A stretch of DNA of 39,647 nt from Acinetobacter lactucae. Its GTDB lineage: Bacteria; Pseudomonadota; Gammaproteobacteria; Pseudomonadales; Moraxellaceae. Made by a program: the position numbers and the translations under genes. Shown piece after piece: positions 1-8,774 of this stretch; position 1 is the first letter of the stretch, and the number at the start of each line of letters is the position of its first letter. The stretch spans positions 1 through 39,647 of the forward strand of contig NZ_JABVBF010000008.1 in the NCBI RefSeq assembly GCF_013344765.1, written 5' to 3'. Below the pieces are notes generated by a model. The model was not told where the DNA came from and searched no databases. It worked only from the letters and a program-made list of their open reading frames with translations.

Positions 1-84
1 GTTACTAGTGGATTGATTAAATTGAAGCTGTTTGAAAATGACCAAAAAAAGATTGATGGGTATACAATAGAATTTATTAAATAA
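1..84 (+). CDS. 3' end of an unidentified gene (partial)
   Basis: An open frame enters from the left edge and runs 27 codons to a TAA at 82-84, ending in the residues GYTIEFIK. No start is present and no family can be recognised from so short a piece. The lack of stops over this AT-rich stretch and the lysine-rich tail fit a real C-terminus, but chance is not excluded. Confidence 0.35.
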   Translation, partial: VTSGLIKLKLFENDQKKIDGYTIEFIK

Positions 85-221
85 ATTTTAAAATTAATAG
101 CTCGGGTCTATTTTTAGTTATAAAACAGATGGTTGTGCAGTAATTTGCCATTGTTTAGGTAAAGTTTTATGACTTAGATTTTTTATTATTCTTTTAAAAC
201 CGTTGATCAATTAAAAACCAG

Positions 222-249
222 AAAAAAGCCTCATTACGAGGCTTTTTTT
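222..249. terminator. Bidirectional rho-independent terminator
   Basis: An 11-bp perfect stem (AAAAAAGCCTC, loop ATTAC, GAGGCTTTTTT) has a T run on either strand. It lies just after the stop of the minus-strand aldehyde dehydrogenase and could also stop transcription arriving from the left. Confidence 0.85.
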
Positions 250-256
250 ATCATCC

Positions 257-1717
257 TTATTTAATATTTGGATCGCCTTTTTTCAAGAAAAAGCGAATCG
301 CTAATTTTTGTAGGAATGTTCCATAAGGAGGATGGAAAAGCTGAGTTGGGAAGAACCTATGGCGAATAAATACAGTTTTCGCATGTGAAAGTTCACGGAA
401 ACCTTCTTCACCATGATATGAACCCATGCCTGAGTTGCCAATACCACCGAAAGGAGCATCATGGTTAACTACATGCCAGCCCCAATCATTGATGGTCACT
501 CCACCCGAATGAGTTTCACGCAAAATACGGTCACGTTCTACCGAGCTATGCGTAAAGCAATAAAGCGCTAAAGGTCGTTCATCCGATTTCACATAGGTAA
601 TCGCATCATCTAAAGAATCATATGCAACGACAGGTAAAATAGGGCCAAAGAGTTCTTCTTTCATAATGCGCATGTCGGGAGTGCAGTTAAGTACAATCTG
701 TACAGGCATTCTGCGGCCTTGTTGGTCAAAGCTATAAGTGTCGCAAGGAATAATCCGCGCACCTTTTTCTTGTGCATCGGTCAAAATATCTTGAATACGT
801 TTTAAATGACGGTCGTTCACAATGGACGTGTAATTCTCATTGTTTGTGATGTTTTGACCAAACATTTTTATAAAGCTTGATTTTGCAGCATCCACAAATT
901 CATCAATACTTTCTTTTTGAACCAAAGCATAGTCAGGCGCTACACAGATTTGCCCACTGTTGGTAGCCTTACCATGCGTAATACGTTTTGCGGCATCGGC
1001 AATCGGGTAGTTACGGCTCACAATTGCTGGTGATTTGCCACCTAATTCGAGTGTAACAGGAGTTAGATTTTCAGCTGCTGCTCTCATTACCACTTTGCCA
1101 ATAGCTGGAGAGCCAGTAAATACAATATGGTTAAACGGTAAAGAGGTAAATCTTGCTGGGTCTGTAATTTCTTCACCAAAGACTGCGACTTCATCTTCAT
1201 TAAAGACTTCGGCGAGCATACGTCGTAGCATTGCATTAGTGTTTGGTGTAATTTCAGACAATTTAATCATGACTCGGTTGCCCGCAGCTAATGCGGCAAT
1301 GAGCGGACCAAGTGCTAAATAAACGGGGAAGTTCCAAGGCACAATCACACCAACCACGCCTTTAGGTTGATATTGCACACTTAAGCGGTTTGATAAAAAT
1401 AAAAGTTCGGTACGGCGTTTACTTGGACGCATCCAGCGGCGTAAATGATGAATCGCATGATCAGCTTCTAGCACTGACCCAAGCAAATCTAGTAGTTTAG
1501 ATTCATCAAGTGATCTTGAACTAAAATCAGAATTAATCGCAGCAGCTAAAGCATCTTGATAACGGATAATTTGTTTTTTGAGTTGATGCAGTTTGGTGCG
1601 GCGTGTCTCAAGACTTGGATAGGGATCCGCCTCAAAATTGGCACGTTGTTTGGAAAAAATAAGTTCCATATGTTCAGTGGCAGAGCCGCTATATTCTTTT
1701 AAAGTGGAGCTTTCCAT
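257..1717 (-). CDS. calB: Coniferyl aldehyde dehydrogenase (NAD(P)+ ALDH family)
   Basis: A 486-residue protein of the aldehyde dehydrogenase superfamily, oxidising an aldehyde to its acid with NAD(P)+; expected cytoplasmic. Visible motifs are the Rossmann segment PWNFPVYLALGPL, the cofactor loop FTGSPAIGK, the base glutamate in LELGGKSPA and the nucleophilic cysteine in NSGQICVAPDY. The short form with a hydrophobic, basic C-terminal tail is typical of the coniferyl aldehyde / fatty aldehyde branch. The ATG has a good ribosome site (GGAAGGA). It is divergent from an AraC-family regulator and ends at a terminator, so it forms a single-gene unit. The nearby ferulate and vanillate genes favour coniferyl aldehyde to ferulate as its reaction; a general fatty or aromatic aldehyde role remains possible. 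Confidence 0.75.
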   Translation of the reverse strand: MESSTLKEYSGSATEHMELIFSKQRANFEADPYPSLETRRTKLHQLKKQIIRYQDALAAAINSDFSSRSLDESKLLDLLGSVLEADHAIHHLRRWMRPSKRRTELLFLSNRLSVQYQPKGVVGVIVPWNFPVYLALGPLIAALAAGNRVMIKLSEITPNTNAMLRRMLAEVFNEDEVAVFGEEITDPARFTSLPFNHIVFTGSPAIGKVVMRAAAENLTPVTLELGGKSPAIVSRNYPIADAAKRITHGKATNSGQICVAPDYALVQKESIDEFVDAAKSSFIKMFGQNITNNENYTSIVNDRHLKRIQDILTDAQEKGARIIPCDTYSFDQQGRRMPVQIVLNCTPDMRIMKEELFGPILPVVAYDSLDDAITYVKSDERPLALYCFTHSSVERDRILRETHSGGVTINDWGWHVVNHDAPFGGIGNSGMGSYHGEEGFRELSHAKTVFIRHRFFPTQLFHPPYGTFLQKLAIRFFLKKGDPNIK

Positions 1718-1848
1718 TTTTTATTCCTTCCCATACTTTTGCTTATCATACTTTATGCTTGAAGCGTTGTATGGTCGATGTTAAATTGAGACAACAAGAG
1801 GTAGTTTAGTGCCATTATGCACGTCACTCTAGGGATGGTGTGAGTTAA

Positions 1849-2919
1849 ATGCCTAATAATCTTTATAAAAATGCAAATAGAGTTATCGAACGAAATTATG
1901 ATAATACATCCTTAGGCTCGAATACATATTTGCTGGGTTTGACCAGTTTATTTGATGAAATGGGTTCGCAAGGCCATTCAATATCAGAAGTTCTGTCTGG
2001 CACAAATATTTCACCAGATACGATGAATCAATCCTCTTTATATATTTCTCAAGTCCAAAAAATTCAGTTATTTCAAAATATTCAAAAATTATCTCACGAT
2101 CCCTTAATTGGTCTGCGTGCAGGGCAAAAGCAGCGGTTATTAGATTTTGGGGTGTATGGTTACGCACTTTACTCTTCGCGTAATTTTAGACAAGCGGTAG
2201 AGCTTGGCATCCGACATATTAAACTTGCAGGACCTATTTTAAAGAAGTCTTTTTATATTCGAGATGACGCTGCTGTTTTTGAAGGGCAGGACATTATTGC
2301 ACTTGGTAAGCTTTTGCCTTTAGTGTGCGAGTTTTGGTTTAGCTCAATGCAAACCTTAATTGAACGTGTGCTTGAAGGGCCATTTCAAGCGAAGAAGCTT
2401 TTATTGCCTTATCCAGCACCTGATTACGCAGAGGAATACGAAAAAGTGTTTCATTGTCCTGTTCAGTTTAATGCTGGGGTGATGCAATGGCACTTTGATT
2501 TAAAATGGCTCGATGTACCTTGCCCGAATGCCAACCCGATTACCGCGGATATGTGTAAGTCGTTTTGTGAGCGGATGCTAGGTGCTGCTGAACTTGAAGA
2601 GCCTGAGTTGGTGAAAACGATTCGTTTAATATTATTGGATGGAACAGGGCTTTTTCCATCAGCTCAAGAAATGGCTGAACGGTTACATATGTCAAAGCGT
2701 ACCTTACATCGGCGTTTGGCAAGTTTTAGTCTGACTTATCAAGAGTTATTAGATGAGACTCGGCGCCGTCTTGCGGATGAATATTTGCGAGAGACAACTT
2801 TAACCGTAGATGAAATTGCTGAGAGAATTGGCTTTTCAGATACCTCTAATTTTAGAAAAGCCTATCGTCACTGGACAGGCATTTCACCAAATGAGTATCG
2901 AATACAGTACCAAAATTAA
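1849..2919 (+). CDS. AraC-family transcriptional regulator
   Basis: A 356-residue regulator. Residues about 30-210 resemble the AraC N-terminal ligand-binding domain found in OruR/ArgR-like and VirS-like regulators (PF12625). Residues about 250-352 carry the double helix-turn-helix, with AERLHMSKRTLHRRL as the first unit and DEIAERIGFSDTSNFRKAYRHWTG as the second. It diverges from the aldehyde dehydrogenase gene across a 131-bp gap and is probably its activator, by position only. It is convergent with the EamA gene, with a 15-bp gap. A second, distinct member of the same family lies at 33960-34985. Confidence 0.85.
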   Translation: MPNNLYKNANRVIERNYDNTSLGSNTYLLGLTSLFDEMGSQGHSISEVLSGTNISPDTMNQSSLYISQVQKIQLFQNIQKLSHDPLIGLRAGQKQRLLDFGVYGYALYSSRNFRQAVELGIRHIKLAGPILKKSFYIRDDAAVFEGQDIIALGKLLPLVCEFWFSSMQTLIERVLEGPFQAKKLLLPYPAPDYAEEYEKVFHCPVQFNAGVMQWHFDLKWLDVPCPNANPITADMCKSFCERMLGAAELEEPELVKTIRLILLDGTGLFPSAQEMAERLHMSKRTLHRRLASFSLTYQELLDETRRRLADEYLRETTLTVDEIAERIGFSDTSNFRKAYRHWTGISPNEYRIQYQN

Positions 2920-2934
2920 AATCAAGTTTGGCTG

Positions 2935-3831
2935 CTACTTAAATCGAGAAAGTAACTTTTTCTGCAAAAATGGATTACAGAGCAAAATGGCAAATAAAAT
3001 AATACATATGCCGATAATGCTAAACAGATCCGGTAATTCATGCCAAAAAATAAATCCCCAAATCCCTGCAAAAACAATTGCGATGTAGTTCATTGGGCCA
3101 ATTTGTCCCGCTGGTGCTAAGCTATAAGCATAAGACATAAAAAGCTGACTAATGTTTGCTAAAAGTCCTGCGGCAATCAGCAAGGCGAGTTCATGCCAAG
3201 TGAAAATACGCCAATGCCAGAACATTGGAATTGATGAAATTAAGCTACCAAAAATACAGAAATAAAAAACAATACGTTCAGGCGGCTCTGTACTAGTTAA
3301 AGCTCTTACAGTTACAAAAGCCATCGCTGATAAAAAACATGCGCCTAAACCAATAAAGGACAATGCATTGAGTAGGCCTTGGTCAGGTTTAGCGACAAAT
3401 AAAACCCCAACGAGTCCAATCACAGCAGCAAAAATCATCGACTTAGTGATTTTTTCTTTTAAGAAAAGCCATGCAATCAGTGGAATAAAAATAGGAGATG
3501 AATAACTAAAAACCATGGCATTCGATAGTTTTAAGTTCGCAATGGCATAGAAAAAACCATACATTGCGGCTAGCCCGACAATACTTCGCCAAGTATGCAT
3601 CCAGAGTTTATCGGTTTTAATAAAGTCTAGCCCCTGTTTAAAGAGCATCGGAATAAAAATAAATAAACCTACTGCATTTCTAAAAAACACGACGGTGGCA
3701 TTGTCCACCGTTTGTGAAGCAAAACGTATGCATACCCCCATAATGGAAAATAATAATGCTGATGTCATAAGACAAAGCAGTGCTTTTCCAAGTTGTGTAG
3801 AGGGGAGATTTGAAGCAGTCTGATTTTGCAT
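2935..3831 (-). CDS. EamA/DMT-family permease
   Basis: A 298-residue, very hydrophobic protein with about ten predicted membrane segments arranged as two EamA repeats (roughly 15-150 and 160-290). Typical features are the first-helix motif MGVCIRFASQ, the segment FLKEKITKSMIFAAVIGLVGVLFVAKP closing repeat one, and SYAYSLAPAGQIGPMNYIAIVFAGIWG in repeat two. The family exports metabolites and drugs across the inner membrane; the substrate is unknown. No strong ribosome site is visible at the chosen ATG. It lies beyond the hca operon terminator, so it is probably separately transcribed. Confidence 0.8.
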   Translation of the reverse strand: MQNQTASNLPSTQLGKALLCLMTSALLFSIMGVCIRFASQTVDNATVVFFRNAVGLFIFIPMLFKQGLDFIKTDKLWMHTWRSIVGLAAMYGFFYAIANLKLSNAMVFSYSSPIFIPLIAWLFLKEKITKSMIFAAVIGLVGVLFVAKPDQGLLNALSFIGLGACFLSAMAFVTVRALTSTEPPERIVFYFCIFGSLISSIPMFWHWRIFTWHELALLIAAGLLANISQLFMSYAYSLAPAGQIGPMNYIAIVFAGIWGFIFWHELPDLFSIIGICIILFAILLCNPFLQKKLLSRFK

Positions 3832-3934
3832 AGAGAAATACAGTTTTTAATTTTCGATGTTATCTTAGCAGTGATGCGGGTATTGGATGAAATATCATTT
3901 GATAATGATTCAACAGTGATGCTTAGCAAAATAA

Positions 3935-3961
3935 AAAAGAGAGCCTGTTTAGCTCTCTTTT
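3935..3961. terminator. Terminator of the hca operon
   Basis: A 10-bp perfect stem, AAAAGAGAGC (3935-3944) and GCTCTCTTTT (3952-3961), with a 7-base loop. It lies 13 bp past the hcaG stop. On the minus strand it is followed by a U-rich tract from the A run at 3933-3938. Confidence 0.8.
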
Positions 3962-3974
3962 AATTTTTAGGGTG

Positions 3975-5726
3975 CTATTTACAGCTAAAGTTTTCAGCTT
4001 TTTCGCTATCACCTTGACCATTGTAACGGGCAATCAGTGGGTAAGGACAAAGTGGACGGGTACGGTCAGGTGCCCAATCTTGAGGAAGCTCGGTATTTAC
4101 CTGACCACTAGGGTTACCTGCTCCGCGTGCAGTCGCTATTATTTTGTCAGGTACTTGCCCATATTCCACCCAGTTGACTAAGGCAGTCAGCGCATCAAAT
4201 TGGTCGGTCGCAATACCATCACGGGTATGGTTCATGCCCGGAACTCTAAAGAAACGTGCAAATTCGGGTGCTGTACCTTTTGCATCATTTTTATAGTGTT
4301 GTAGCAGTTGATCGTACCAATTTTGGGTGTCATCCACAGAGAAAACACCGTCTGCTGTGCCTTGTACCACAATCATTTTGCCACCATGATTACGGAGTTT
4401 ATCCAGATTCAATTCATCGGGTGGCATCATGAATGACATTGAACTTTCGGTGTATATATCATTAGTTGCCGAGAGTTTTGGATAGTCAGTATCGAAGTTA
4501 AAATTAAAGGCAAATTGTCTAGAGTTTTGAGTCACAGTTGGGTCTGGTGGAACCTGAAAAAGAATACCAACAGCAACAGGGTCACGTGCTGTTCCCACCG
4601 AAGATTCAAATTTCCAGCTTGCCCAGTTACTGCCGACTAAACCGGGGTCGAAAGGCTGGGTTGCATAGAGCGCTTGTCCAGCCGAATTTATAGGACCACG
4701 GTAAATGTTGGCTAATACATCAATTTGTTCGGTGCTTAAACAAGTACCATTTCTTGTGCTTGAGCAAACGGGTACATCTTTGTGAATATCAAAAGTTGTA
4801 CGACAAGCCTCGACGTCTTGAACGAGTCCATCTGCAACACCGTCTAAAGCATCGCATCGATCTAAAATCGCTTTTGCTAATACTTTACGTTCCGAAAGAG
4901 TAAGAGCGGTACTTAGGTCATTTTCATCTGTTGCAACACGACGAAGCTGCTGCGCTGTGTAGAGTTGAGCCGCTGCTGCACGAGGTAAATGAAAACCTGG
5001 TGTACTTGCTAAAATTCCATCATATTGGTCGCCCAAACGGGTTGCAGCAATCATGGCATGACGCCCGCCGTTAGATGTACCACCTGCATAGGAGCGATCT
5101 GGCAATTTACCATATGCGGCTTTAATTAGGTTTTTTGCCATAGGCGTGAGTTTGGTAATTGCTCCGTAGCCGTAGTTAATTCTGGCTTGAGGGTCTAAAC
5201 CAAACATTGGATTTTGTGAAGCATTATGTCCTGCATCGGAAGAAATAACCGCAAAACCATCATGCAGGGCATTGGTGAGTGGTCCACCGCTACCAACCTG
5301 ACCCGTTGCTGGGACTAAATTACCATCGGTTCCACCATTGCCTTGATAGAGAAAACGGCCGTTCCAATCAACAGGTAAGCGCATTTCAAAACCAATTTGA
5401 TACGTTTGTCCATCGACAGGGCTTATTCGTTGATCCATATAACCTTTAACCAAACAATGAGCGCCAATCGGTTTATTGGCGACAGTCAATGTGCCTGCTT
5501 CTTGAAGAGTAGCTGAGCTAATGACGGTATTGTTGTATTGAAAGCCGAGTAAGTCTGAACAGCTACCTGTCATTTTTACGCCAACAGCAGGAGATAACTG
5601 AGGTGGTTTGGTTGTTGAGGGAGCCGTTGTGTCATCACTATCACTTCCACAGCCTGCCAAAGAACCAAGCATGGCAAGTACTAAAGCAGAGTGGATCAAA
5701 ATTCGTTTATTGTTGGTGTAATTCAT
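3975..5726 (-). CDS. hcaG: Hydroxycinnamate (chlorogenate) esterase, tannase/feruloyl esterase family, lipoprotein
   Basis: A 583-residue protein of the tannase/feruloyl esterase family, expected to split hydroxycinnamate esters such as chlorogenate into caffeate and quinate. The N-terminus is a lipoprotein signal with lipobox LAGC (Cys26) and a Ser/Asp/Thr-rich linker, so it should be exported and membrane-anchored. The nucleophile is Ser218 in GGTSNGGRHA. The charge-relay Asp is probably in GTADGVFSVDD and the His in VPGMNHTRDG. The cysteine pairing and the acidic CDALDGVADGLV calcium-type loop are also family features. It is the last gene of the hca operon, 32 bp after hcaF. Position and family match A. 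baylyi HcaG. Confidence 0.85.
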   Translation of the reverse strand: MNYTNNKRILIHSALVLAMLGSLAGCGSDSDDTTAPSTTKPPQLSPAVGVKMTGSCSDLLGFQYNNTVISSATLQEAGTLTVANKPIGAHCLVKGYMDQRISPVDGQTYQIGFEMRLPVDWNGRFLYQGNGGTDGNLVPATGQVGSGGPLTNALHDGFAVISSDAGHNASQNPMFGLDPQARINYGYGAITKLTPMAKNLIKAAYGKLPDRSYAGGTSNGGRHAMIAATRLGDQYDGILASTPGFHLPRAAAAQLYTAQQLRRVATDENDLSTALTLSERKVLAKAILDRCDALDGVADGLVQDVEACRTTFDIHKDVPVCSSTRNGTCLSTEQIDVLANIYRGPINSAGQALYATQPFDPGLVGSNWASWKFESSVGTARDPVAVGILFQVPPDPTVTQNSRQFAFNFNFDTDYPKLSATNDIYTESSMSFMMPPDELNLDKLRNHGGKMIVVQGTADGVFSVDDTQNWYDQLLQHYKNDAKGTAPEFARFFRVPGMNHTRDGIATDQFDALTALVNWVEYGQVPDKIIATARGAGNPSGQVNTELPQDWAPDRTRPLCPYPLIARYNGQGDSEKAENFSCK

Positions 5727-5758
5727 TATTCATATCCTTATTGAATGAATGTTTGCAA

Positions 5759-6148
5759 TTAATCTAAAACCAGAAAATTAGCTGTACTTCGTGCAATCAT
5801 TTTGTTGTTTTGCCAAGCTTCACTTTCGAGATTCAGTACAGTTTTGCCTTGTTTAATGAAACGGCATTTAGTAATAACTTCGCCTACAGCACAGGGTTTT
5901 AAAAAATCCATGGTTAAGTTAATGGTGGTGGCTGGTTTACGGTCATTGGCAAGATATGCAAAAAGTCCCATCACGTCGTCAAGCATGGCGCAGATCATGC
6001 CACCTTCAACGGTGCCGCGTGGATTGGTGAAGCTTTCTAGCGCTGTGTAGTGGATGGTGAGCTCAGTATTTTTGTCATTCCAATGAATATTGTGTCCACC
6101 CAAATGGTGATGGATGGGTGGTAAGTGTTCTAAAGTTTTTTGATTCAT
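5759..6148 (-). CDS. hcaF: PaaI-type hotdog thioesterase
   Basis: A 129-residue single hotdog-fold protein of the PaaI/4HBT family, predicted to hydrolyse an acyl-CoA thioester. The diagnostic segment is FTNPRGTVEGGMICAMLDDVMG, in which the Gly-Gly and the acidic DD belong to the family active site. The start is taken at 6148, where GGAG lies 8 bases upstream; an upstream in-frame ATG at 6172 has a poorer site. It lies between the porin and esterase genes in the operon at the position of hcaF. In the operon it could recycle CoA from stalled hydroxycinnamoyl-CoA esters; the substrate is inferred. Confidence 0.75.
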   Translation of the reverse strand: MNQKTLEHLPPIHHHLGGHNIHWNDKNTELTIHYTALESFTNPRGTVEGGMICAMLDDVMGLFAYLANDRKPATTINLTMDFLKPCAVGEVITKCRFIKQGKTVLNLESEAWQNNKMIARSTANFLVLD

Positions 6149-6227
6149 AATAAAGGCTCCATCCTTAATCATTTATTTCCCGAAATTAAAAAGAGGTTCT
6201 ATGTGTGACAGAACCTCTCGTTTTGAA

Positions 6228-7478
6228 TTATTTAAATTTCCATGTGTAGTCGATGTTGATACGGGTTTCGTTTACAGGTTTGATGTTGGCTGTAGAGAGC
6301 ATGTTGTTGTCATAAATGGCATAACGCGCGCGTAACCCTAGATTTTTTAACCAGCCACTTTGAACGGTGTAGCCTAAATCAAAGTCTGTTTCGCGTTCTT
6401 TTAAATTGGTTCCACCTAAGTTGGGAGCATAAATATTGTGACCTGTGGTGTAACGAGTCATGAAACGTAAACCCGGTACATAATCTTTAAAGTCATATTC
6501 ATAACGGAAGCTATAGGCTTTTTCTTTGGGGTTTAAAAACTCACCCGGCCATGTATCAATAAGAAGTCCGGTTTCACCTCCAGTCAAATACGGAAATGCG
6601 GTGTCGCCGTGATGCTGGAAGGTTCCAAAAATAAATTTATGGTTTTGATGTTTAAGTTCGAAATGCGCATGATAAAGGTCATTATCGACTAAACCTGCTT
6701 TTGCTTGTCCGTCATCACGGCTGCGGTAGTAGCGTAACTGCGAGCTAAGATTAGTAGTGTCATTAATTTTATGTTGGTGTAAGGCACCGACCATGGTTTG
6801 GTTATAAAGATCATCAACATCCATGTAAAAAGCGGTGAGCTTGAGTGCAGGATTAAACTGATAGTTTCCACCTAAATAATAAAGCCCATCAGTTTCGGCA
6901 CTTTTAAAACGTCCATTCACGCCTGAAATTTTAATTTTTTCATAGTTGGTCGAATCACGATGATTCACTTTATCGAGATAGGCTGCCTGTAAATCAAAAT
7001 CTTTAATATCTTTACTGGTCAGTGAAATGCCTCTATAGGTTTGAGGAAGCAAACGAGCAGGTGACGCCACCAAAACAGGGTTCATTGGCATGAGCGTACC
7101 AATGCGTAGCTCGGTTTGGCTCATTTTCGCTTTTGCTGTGACCCCAATTTCGCCATAAGAGTCAGCGGGTTCATTGGTACGCGTGTCTCTAGGTAAGTTT
7201 CCTGTACCTCCATGTTCTGCGTCGGCATCGAGTTTAAAACCTGCCGTTGCAAGCACATCCAGCCCAAAACCGACAGTCCCTTCGGTATAACCTGAATTGG
7301 CTTTAAGAATAAAACCTTGTGTCCAGTCCTTGGCAGCAGGGTAAGCAGATTGCTCTTGGTAGTCGCGGTCAAAATAGAAATTTCGTGTGGTGAGTTCTAC
7401 TGAACTGTTGTCAATAAAACTACCCGCACAGACTGAGCCTGAGAGCATAAGGGTAGAGTACATCCATAATTTCGACAT
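6228..7478 (-). CDS. hcaE: OprD-family outer-membrane porin of the hca operon
   Basis: A 416-residue OprD-type porin with a Sec signal cleaved near VCA|GSF. It opens with ELTTRNFYFDRDY, contains GYTEGTVGFGLDVLA, and ends in an aromatic beta-strand (RINIDYTWKFK) as needed for outer-membrane insertion. Such porins admit small acids or aromatics. A good ribosome site (AGGAAG) lies 7 bases before the ATG. It is closely similar along its length to the porin at 24991-26271, so the two are paralogues. It sits between hcaD and hcaF, matching hcaE of A. baylyi. Uptake of hydroxycinnamates is the likely role. Confidence 0.82.
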   Translation of the reverse strand: MSKLWMYSTLMLSGSVCAGSFIDNSSVELTTRNFYFDRDYQEQSAYPAAKDWTQGFILKANSGYTEGTVGFGLDVLATAGFKLDADAEHGGTGNLPRDTRTNEPADSYGEIGVTAKAKMSQTELRIGTLMPMNPVLVASPARLLPQTYRGISLTSKDIKDFDLQAAYLDKVNHRDSTNYEKIKISGVNGRFKSAETDGLYYLGGNYQFNPALKLTAFYMDVDDLYNQTMVGALHQHKINDTTNLSSQLRYYRSRDDGQAKAGLVDNDLYHAHFELKHQNHKFIFGTFQHHGDTAFPYLTGGETGLLIDTWPGEFLNPKEKAYSFRYEYDFKDYVPGLRFMTRYTTGHNIYAPNLGGTNLKERETDFDLGYTVQSGWLKNLGLRARYAIYDNNMLSTANIKPVNETRINIDYTWKFK

Positions 7479-7560
7479 AGCATTTCTTCCTGAAATAACA
7501 TTTTTTTGTTTTCAACAAGGCATAGTTGTTGTGTCTGCCTTATTCGGTTTTTAAATCGAA

Positions 7561-8700
7561 TTATTTTCCGAGCAGTTCTCGGGCTACGATTTCTTTCATA
7601 ATTTCATTGGTTCCCCCATAAATTTTTTGTACCCGTGCATCCACAAAAAAGCGTGAAATCTGGTATTCCTGCATGTAACCGTATCCACCAAAAAGCTGAA
7701 GTAATTGATCAATCACTTCACATTGGACATCGGTAATAAAGCATTTCAGTGCGGCAACTTGAGTGACGCTTAAATGGTGTTGTTGATATAGCGCTGCACA
7801 TTGGTCTACAAAAGCTTGTGCGGCTTTTGCTTTGATTTGGGCATTTGCGAGCACAAAACGAGTGTTTTGCATTTGGCTTAAGGGCTGCCCAAACGCTTTG
7901 CGCTCTAGTACATAGTCTTTAGTGATTTCAATAGCCCCCCAAATGGCCCCCAAAGCCATCATGGAAATACTTAAACGTTCGCGAGGTAACTCTTGCATTA
8001 AATAGGCAAAGCCTTGTCCTTCTTCACCCAAACGTTGAGTTGCAGGCACACAAACATCATCAAAAAATAGTTCGGCTGTATCTTGGGCATGCAGCCCGAT
8101 TTTTTGTAATGAACGGCCTTTTTTGACGCCGTCTAAAGCAGCATCAACTAATAAGATTGAAATGCCTTTTGCTTTGGCTTGCGGATCGGTTTTTGCTACC
8201 AGAACGATCAGGTCGGCGTGCAAACCATTTGAGATAAACGTTTTTGAACCATTCACACGATAGTGGTCATTTTCTAAAATGGCTTGAGTGCGTATGGCTT
8301 GTAAGTCTGAACCCGCATTTGCTTCGGTCATGGCAATTGCAGTGACGACTTCCCCTGTCACCATTTTTGGTAACCAATAACGTTTTTGCTCTTCAGTTCC
8401 AATATTTTGCAGGTAAGGAGAGACCAACTCATTTTGTCCACCTATGGCAACCGCCAGAGACGCAAAGCCCGCTTGAGCAGTTTCTTGAACCAGCATGAGC
8501 GAGTAATGAACAGGAGCGCCATAGCCGCCATATTCCTCGGGCACATCAACACACAAAAAGCCATTTTCCCCAAGACGAAGCCATAGATCACGTGGGATAA
8601 GACCATCGTGTTCCCACTGTTCATAATACGGAGCAACCTGTTCTTTTAAGAACCTGCGATAGCTGTCCCGAAATAGTTCAAATTCTGTATCGTGTGGCAT
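7561..8700 (-). CDS. hcaD: Acyl-CoA dehydrogenase, phenylpropanoyl-CoA side-chain oxidation
   Basis: A 379-residue FAD acyl-CoA dehydrogenase. Family marks are AMTEANAGSDL (flavin contact), RERLSISMMALG, ERKAFGQPL and the C-terminal KIYGGTNEIMKEIVAREL. At the position where medium-chain enzymes carry the base glutamate (IYEGT) this protein has Gly (IYGGT). As in long-chain and isovaleryl enzymes, the base is then likely Glu258 in GAIEITKDYV. The ATG at 8700 has AAAAAGG 7 bases upstream and is preferred over a TTG at 8721. In A. baylyi, HcaD desaturates dihydro-hydroxycinnamoyl-CoA so that phenylpropionates can enter the HcaA step. Electrons would go to ETF. Confidence 0.82.
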   Translation of the reverse strand: MPHDTEFELFRDSYRRFLKEQVAPYYEQWEHDGLIPRDLWLRLGENGFLCVDVPEEYGGYGAPVHYSLMLVQETAQAGFASLAVAIGGQNELVSPYLQNIGTEEQKRYWLPKMVTGEVVTAIAMTEANAGSDLQAIRTQAILENDHYRVNGSKTFISNGLHADLIVLVAKTDPQAKAKGISILLVDAALDGVKKGRSLQKIGLHAQDTAELFFDDVCVPATQRLGEEGQGFAYLMQELPRERLSISMMALGAIWGAIEITKDYVLERKAFGQPLSQMQNTRFVLANAQIKAKAAQAFVDQCAALYQQHHLSVTQVAALKCFITDVQCEVIDQLLQLFGGYGYMQEYQISRFFVDARVQKIYGGTNEIMKEIVARELLGK

Positions 8701-8774
8701 GTTGAACCTTTTTTTAGGCAAAAGTGAGGCTAAGGCCCAAACCGAAGTTTGAGCTTCCTTTTTATTTCAATGGC

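Noticed and set aside
1623..1628. GGATCC inside the aldehyde dehydrogenase gene, as in the VanR-type palindromes
   Set aside because: It lies in coding sequence and lacks the flanking T and A of the TGGATCCA core.
3889..3912. AT-rich stretch with ATCATTTGATAATGATTC resembling a Fur box
   Set aside because: The match to the Fur consensus is only partial, and the neighbours (EamA permease, esterase) are not iron genes.
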